Positions 42,105 to 42,996 of a DNA stretch of 42,996 nucleotides are shown one piece after another. How positions within the stretch are numbered: position 1 is the first letter of the stretch; every line of letters starts with the position of its first letter. The stretch is from NCBI RefSeq assembly GCF_016786355.1, contig NZ_JADWYX010000080.1:1-42996 (forward strand). Reading direction: 5' to 3'. A model generated the notes under the pieces. It searched no databases and was not told where the DNA came from. It saw only the letters and a program-made list of their open reading frames with translations. This DNA is from Frankia sp. AgB1.9. Its GTDB lineage: Bacteria; Actinomycetota; Actinomycetes; Frankiales; Frankiaceae. Position numbers and translations under genes: made by a program.

Positions 42105-42707
42105 TCAGTCTGGCTGGGGCAGGTCCGGCGCCGGTTTCTCCTGCTGAGAGGCCCGTAACGGGCCGTCGCACCAGCGGTCGACCGCGGAGTTGCTGGGAAA
42201 GCGCACGATGGTCAGCTCAGGCCACCGCTCACGCAGTGACGCGATCCGCGCCGCGGTCTTGTGATGCCCTCGCCAGGCCCAGCGGACGATGTGCTCTGAG
42301 TCGGTGAAGAAGGCACTCAGCGGGGGCTCGTAGTTGCCGTTCCAGAGTTCCACCCGCCGTAACCTGCGACGCACCGTGCGGAGGATGACCTGGCGCATGA
42401 CGGTTCTGCGCGGCAGGTCAAGCCAGAGCACGAGGTCGGCCCGGTCGGCGAGCAGTCCGCGTACCGCGCTGTACTGCCACTCGGTCGCCCAGCCGGGCTG
42501 GCTGGTGAAAGCCTCCACGTCGTCGAGGAAGCTTTCCCGCGGCACCCAGTTCGGGCCGTGGAAAAGCCCGTCGATCTCGACGTGCGGGATGTCGAGGATC
42601 TCGCCGACCCGGCGCGCGAGCGTCGTCTTGCCGGAGCCCGACGTGCCGGCGACAACCACCCGCCGAGGCAGGCGCGGCAACGGGTCATCGGCATCCAGCA
42701 ACGGCAC
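42105..42707 (-). CDS. P-loop adenylate kinase-like / topology-modulation-type NTPase
   Basis: 200 residues, GTG at 42707. Walker A reads VVVAGTSGSGKTTLARRVGE (about 17-36). It is followed by HVEIDGLFHGPNW, a substrate-binding element typical of the AAA_18 and FlaR/topology-modulation kinase-like group, then DLVLWLDLPRRTVMRQVILR and WAWRGHHKTAARI. Such proteins phosphorylate small molecules or nucleotides. The exact substrate is not known. It stands alone. Confidence 0.87.
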   Translation of the reverse strand: MPLLDADDPLPRLPRRVVVAGTSGSGKTTLARRVGEILDIPHVEIDGLFHGPNWVPRESFLDDVEAFTSQPGWATEWQYSAVRGLLADRADLVLWLDLPRRTVMRQVILRTVRRRLRRVELWNGNYEPPLSAFFTDSEHIVRWAWRGHHKTAARIASLRERWPELTIVRFPSNSAVDRWCDGPLRASQQEKPAPDLPQPD

Positions 42708-42807
42708 CGAACGACGATACCGACCCGACCGGCGGCCCCAGCCGGGCCGCCCCCGCGAACGGCACCCGGTACCTGACGCCCCGGCTCCCGGCTCCCGGCG
42801 CGGCGAT

Positions 42808-42895
42808 GATCGCCGTTTGGGCCCTCCAGTGATCCTGCTGGCCTATTCGGCAGAGCTCGACTCTCTCGCGTGGCCTTGATCGCCGTTTCGGCCCT
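42808..42895. repeat. REP-like arms, copies B and C (direct)
   Basis: GATCGCCGTTTGGGCCCTC (42808-42826) is identical to the left arm of the element at 17975. A second copy, GATCGCCGTTTCGGCCCT (42878-42895), lies 70 bases later in the same orientation. Confidence 0.8.
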
Positions 42896-42954
42896 GAGAT
42901 GGTTGTGGCGGGCGCGTTTCTACGACCACCCCAGACATCCCATGGTTTTGGGTG

Positions 42955-42996
42955 TCAAGCGGCGGTGTCGAGTGTGACGGTGTGTGGCCAGGCGGT
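42955..42996 (-). CDS. Possible C-terminal end of a gene cut by the window edge
   Basis: On the minus strand the frame reads TAWPHTVTLDTAA then TGA, open to the edge. It lies beside the repeat arms and could be the end of a transposase or other gene. The evidence is too short to decide. Confidence 0.2.
   Translation of the reverse strand, partial: TAWPHTVTLDTAA

Larger units (their letters stand above)
42708..42996. other. Right-edge intergenic region with repeats
   Basis: The last 289 bases hold two direct copies of the REP-like arm and, at the very end, a short open frame that may be the tail of a gene continuing beyond the window. No other gene is supported. Confidence 0.5.

Overview
The window is about 43 kb of very GC-rich DNA with heavy use of GTG and TTG starts, Shine-Dalgarno sites of the GGAG/GAGG type, secreted lysozyme-like proteins, ROK-regulated sugar ABC transport and many short intergenic repeats. 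I infer a filamentous actinomycete, most likely Frankia or a close relative. No rRNA, tRNA, CRISPR array, prophage or complete insertion sequence was seen.

Layout. 0.2-5.7 kb: a secreted protein, an ArsR regulator overlapping a SRPBCC/AHSA1 protein, a Nudix hydrolase and a large two-domain class III CoA-transferase. 5.9-7.1 kb: a translationally coupled cysteine dioxygenase-rhodanese pair. 7.8-12.3 kb: a sulfotransferase with a DUF7064/7065-like partner, then a Tat-exported phospholipase C. 12.4-15.0 kb: three secreted lysozyme-like muralytic proteins on the minus strand. Two are close paralogues, each preceded by a conserved structured leader of about 240-260 nt that resembles the ydaO/yuaA (c-di-AMP) riboswitch. 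15.1-17.7 kb: an XRE/MmyB-type regulator divergent from a DHA2-family efflux pump. 18.1-27.0 kb: an eight-gene amino-sugar locus (ABC ATPase, lipoprotein binding protein, two permeases, ROK repressor, ROK kinase, NagA, NagB) that would import an N-acetylglucosamine-type sugar and convert it to fructose-6-phosphate. 27.3-31.2 kb: a membrane-anchored His-rich protein and a fused FAD/4Fe-4S dehydrogenase. 32.1-34.7 kb: two divergent citrate-synthase genes, one fused to a DNA-binding domain and lacking a catalytic histidine. 34.9-36.2 kb: an EAD1-EAD-TIR protein, the best candidate for an immune or conflict component. 36.3-42.7 kb: a 2OG-Fe(II) oxygenase, acyl-CoA dehydrogenase, second sulfotransferase, beta-propeller protein, DoxX-like membrane protein, zinc-ribbon protein and a P-loop kinase.

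The intergenic regions are rich in repeats. There are palindromic elements with the arm GATCGCCGTTTNGGCCCTC (18.0 kb and the right edge) and a 31-bp dispersed motif (14.1 and 31.4 kb). There are also 26-27-bp tandem arrays and a (GGCTGC)7 tract. A repeat is translated as the N-terminus of two consecutive ROK genes and supplies their GTGA stop/start junctions. Several genes carry in-frame tandem expansions.

All family calls rest on motifs read by eye; no database search was run.
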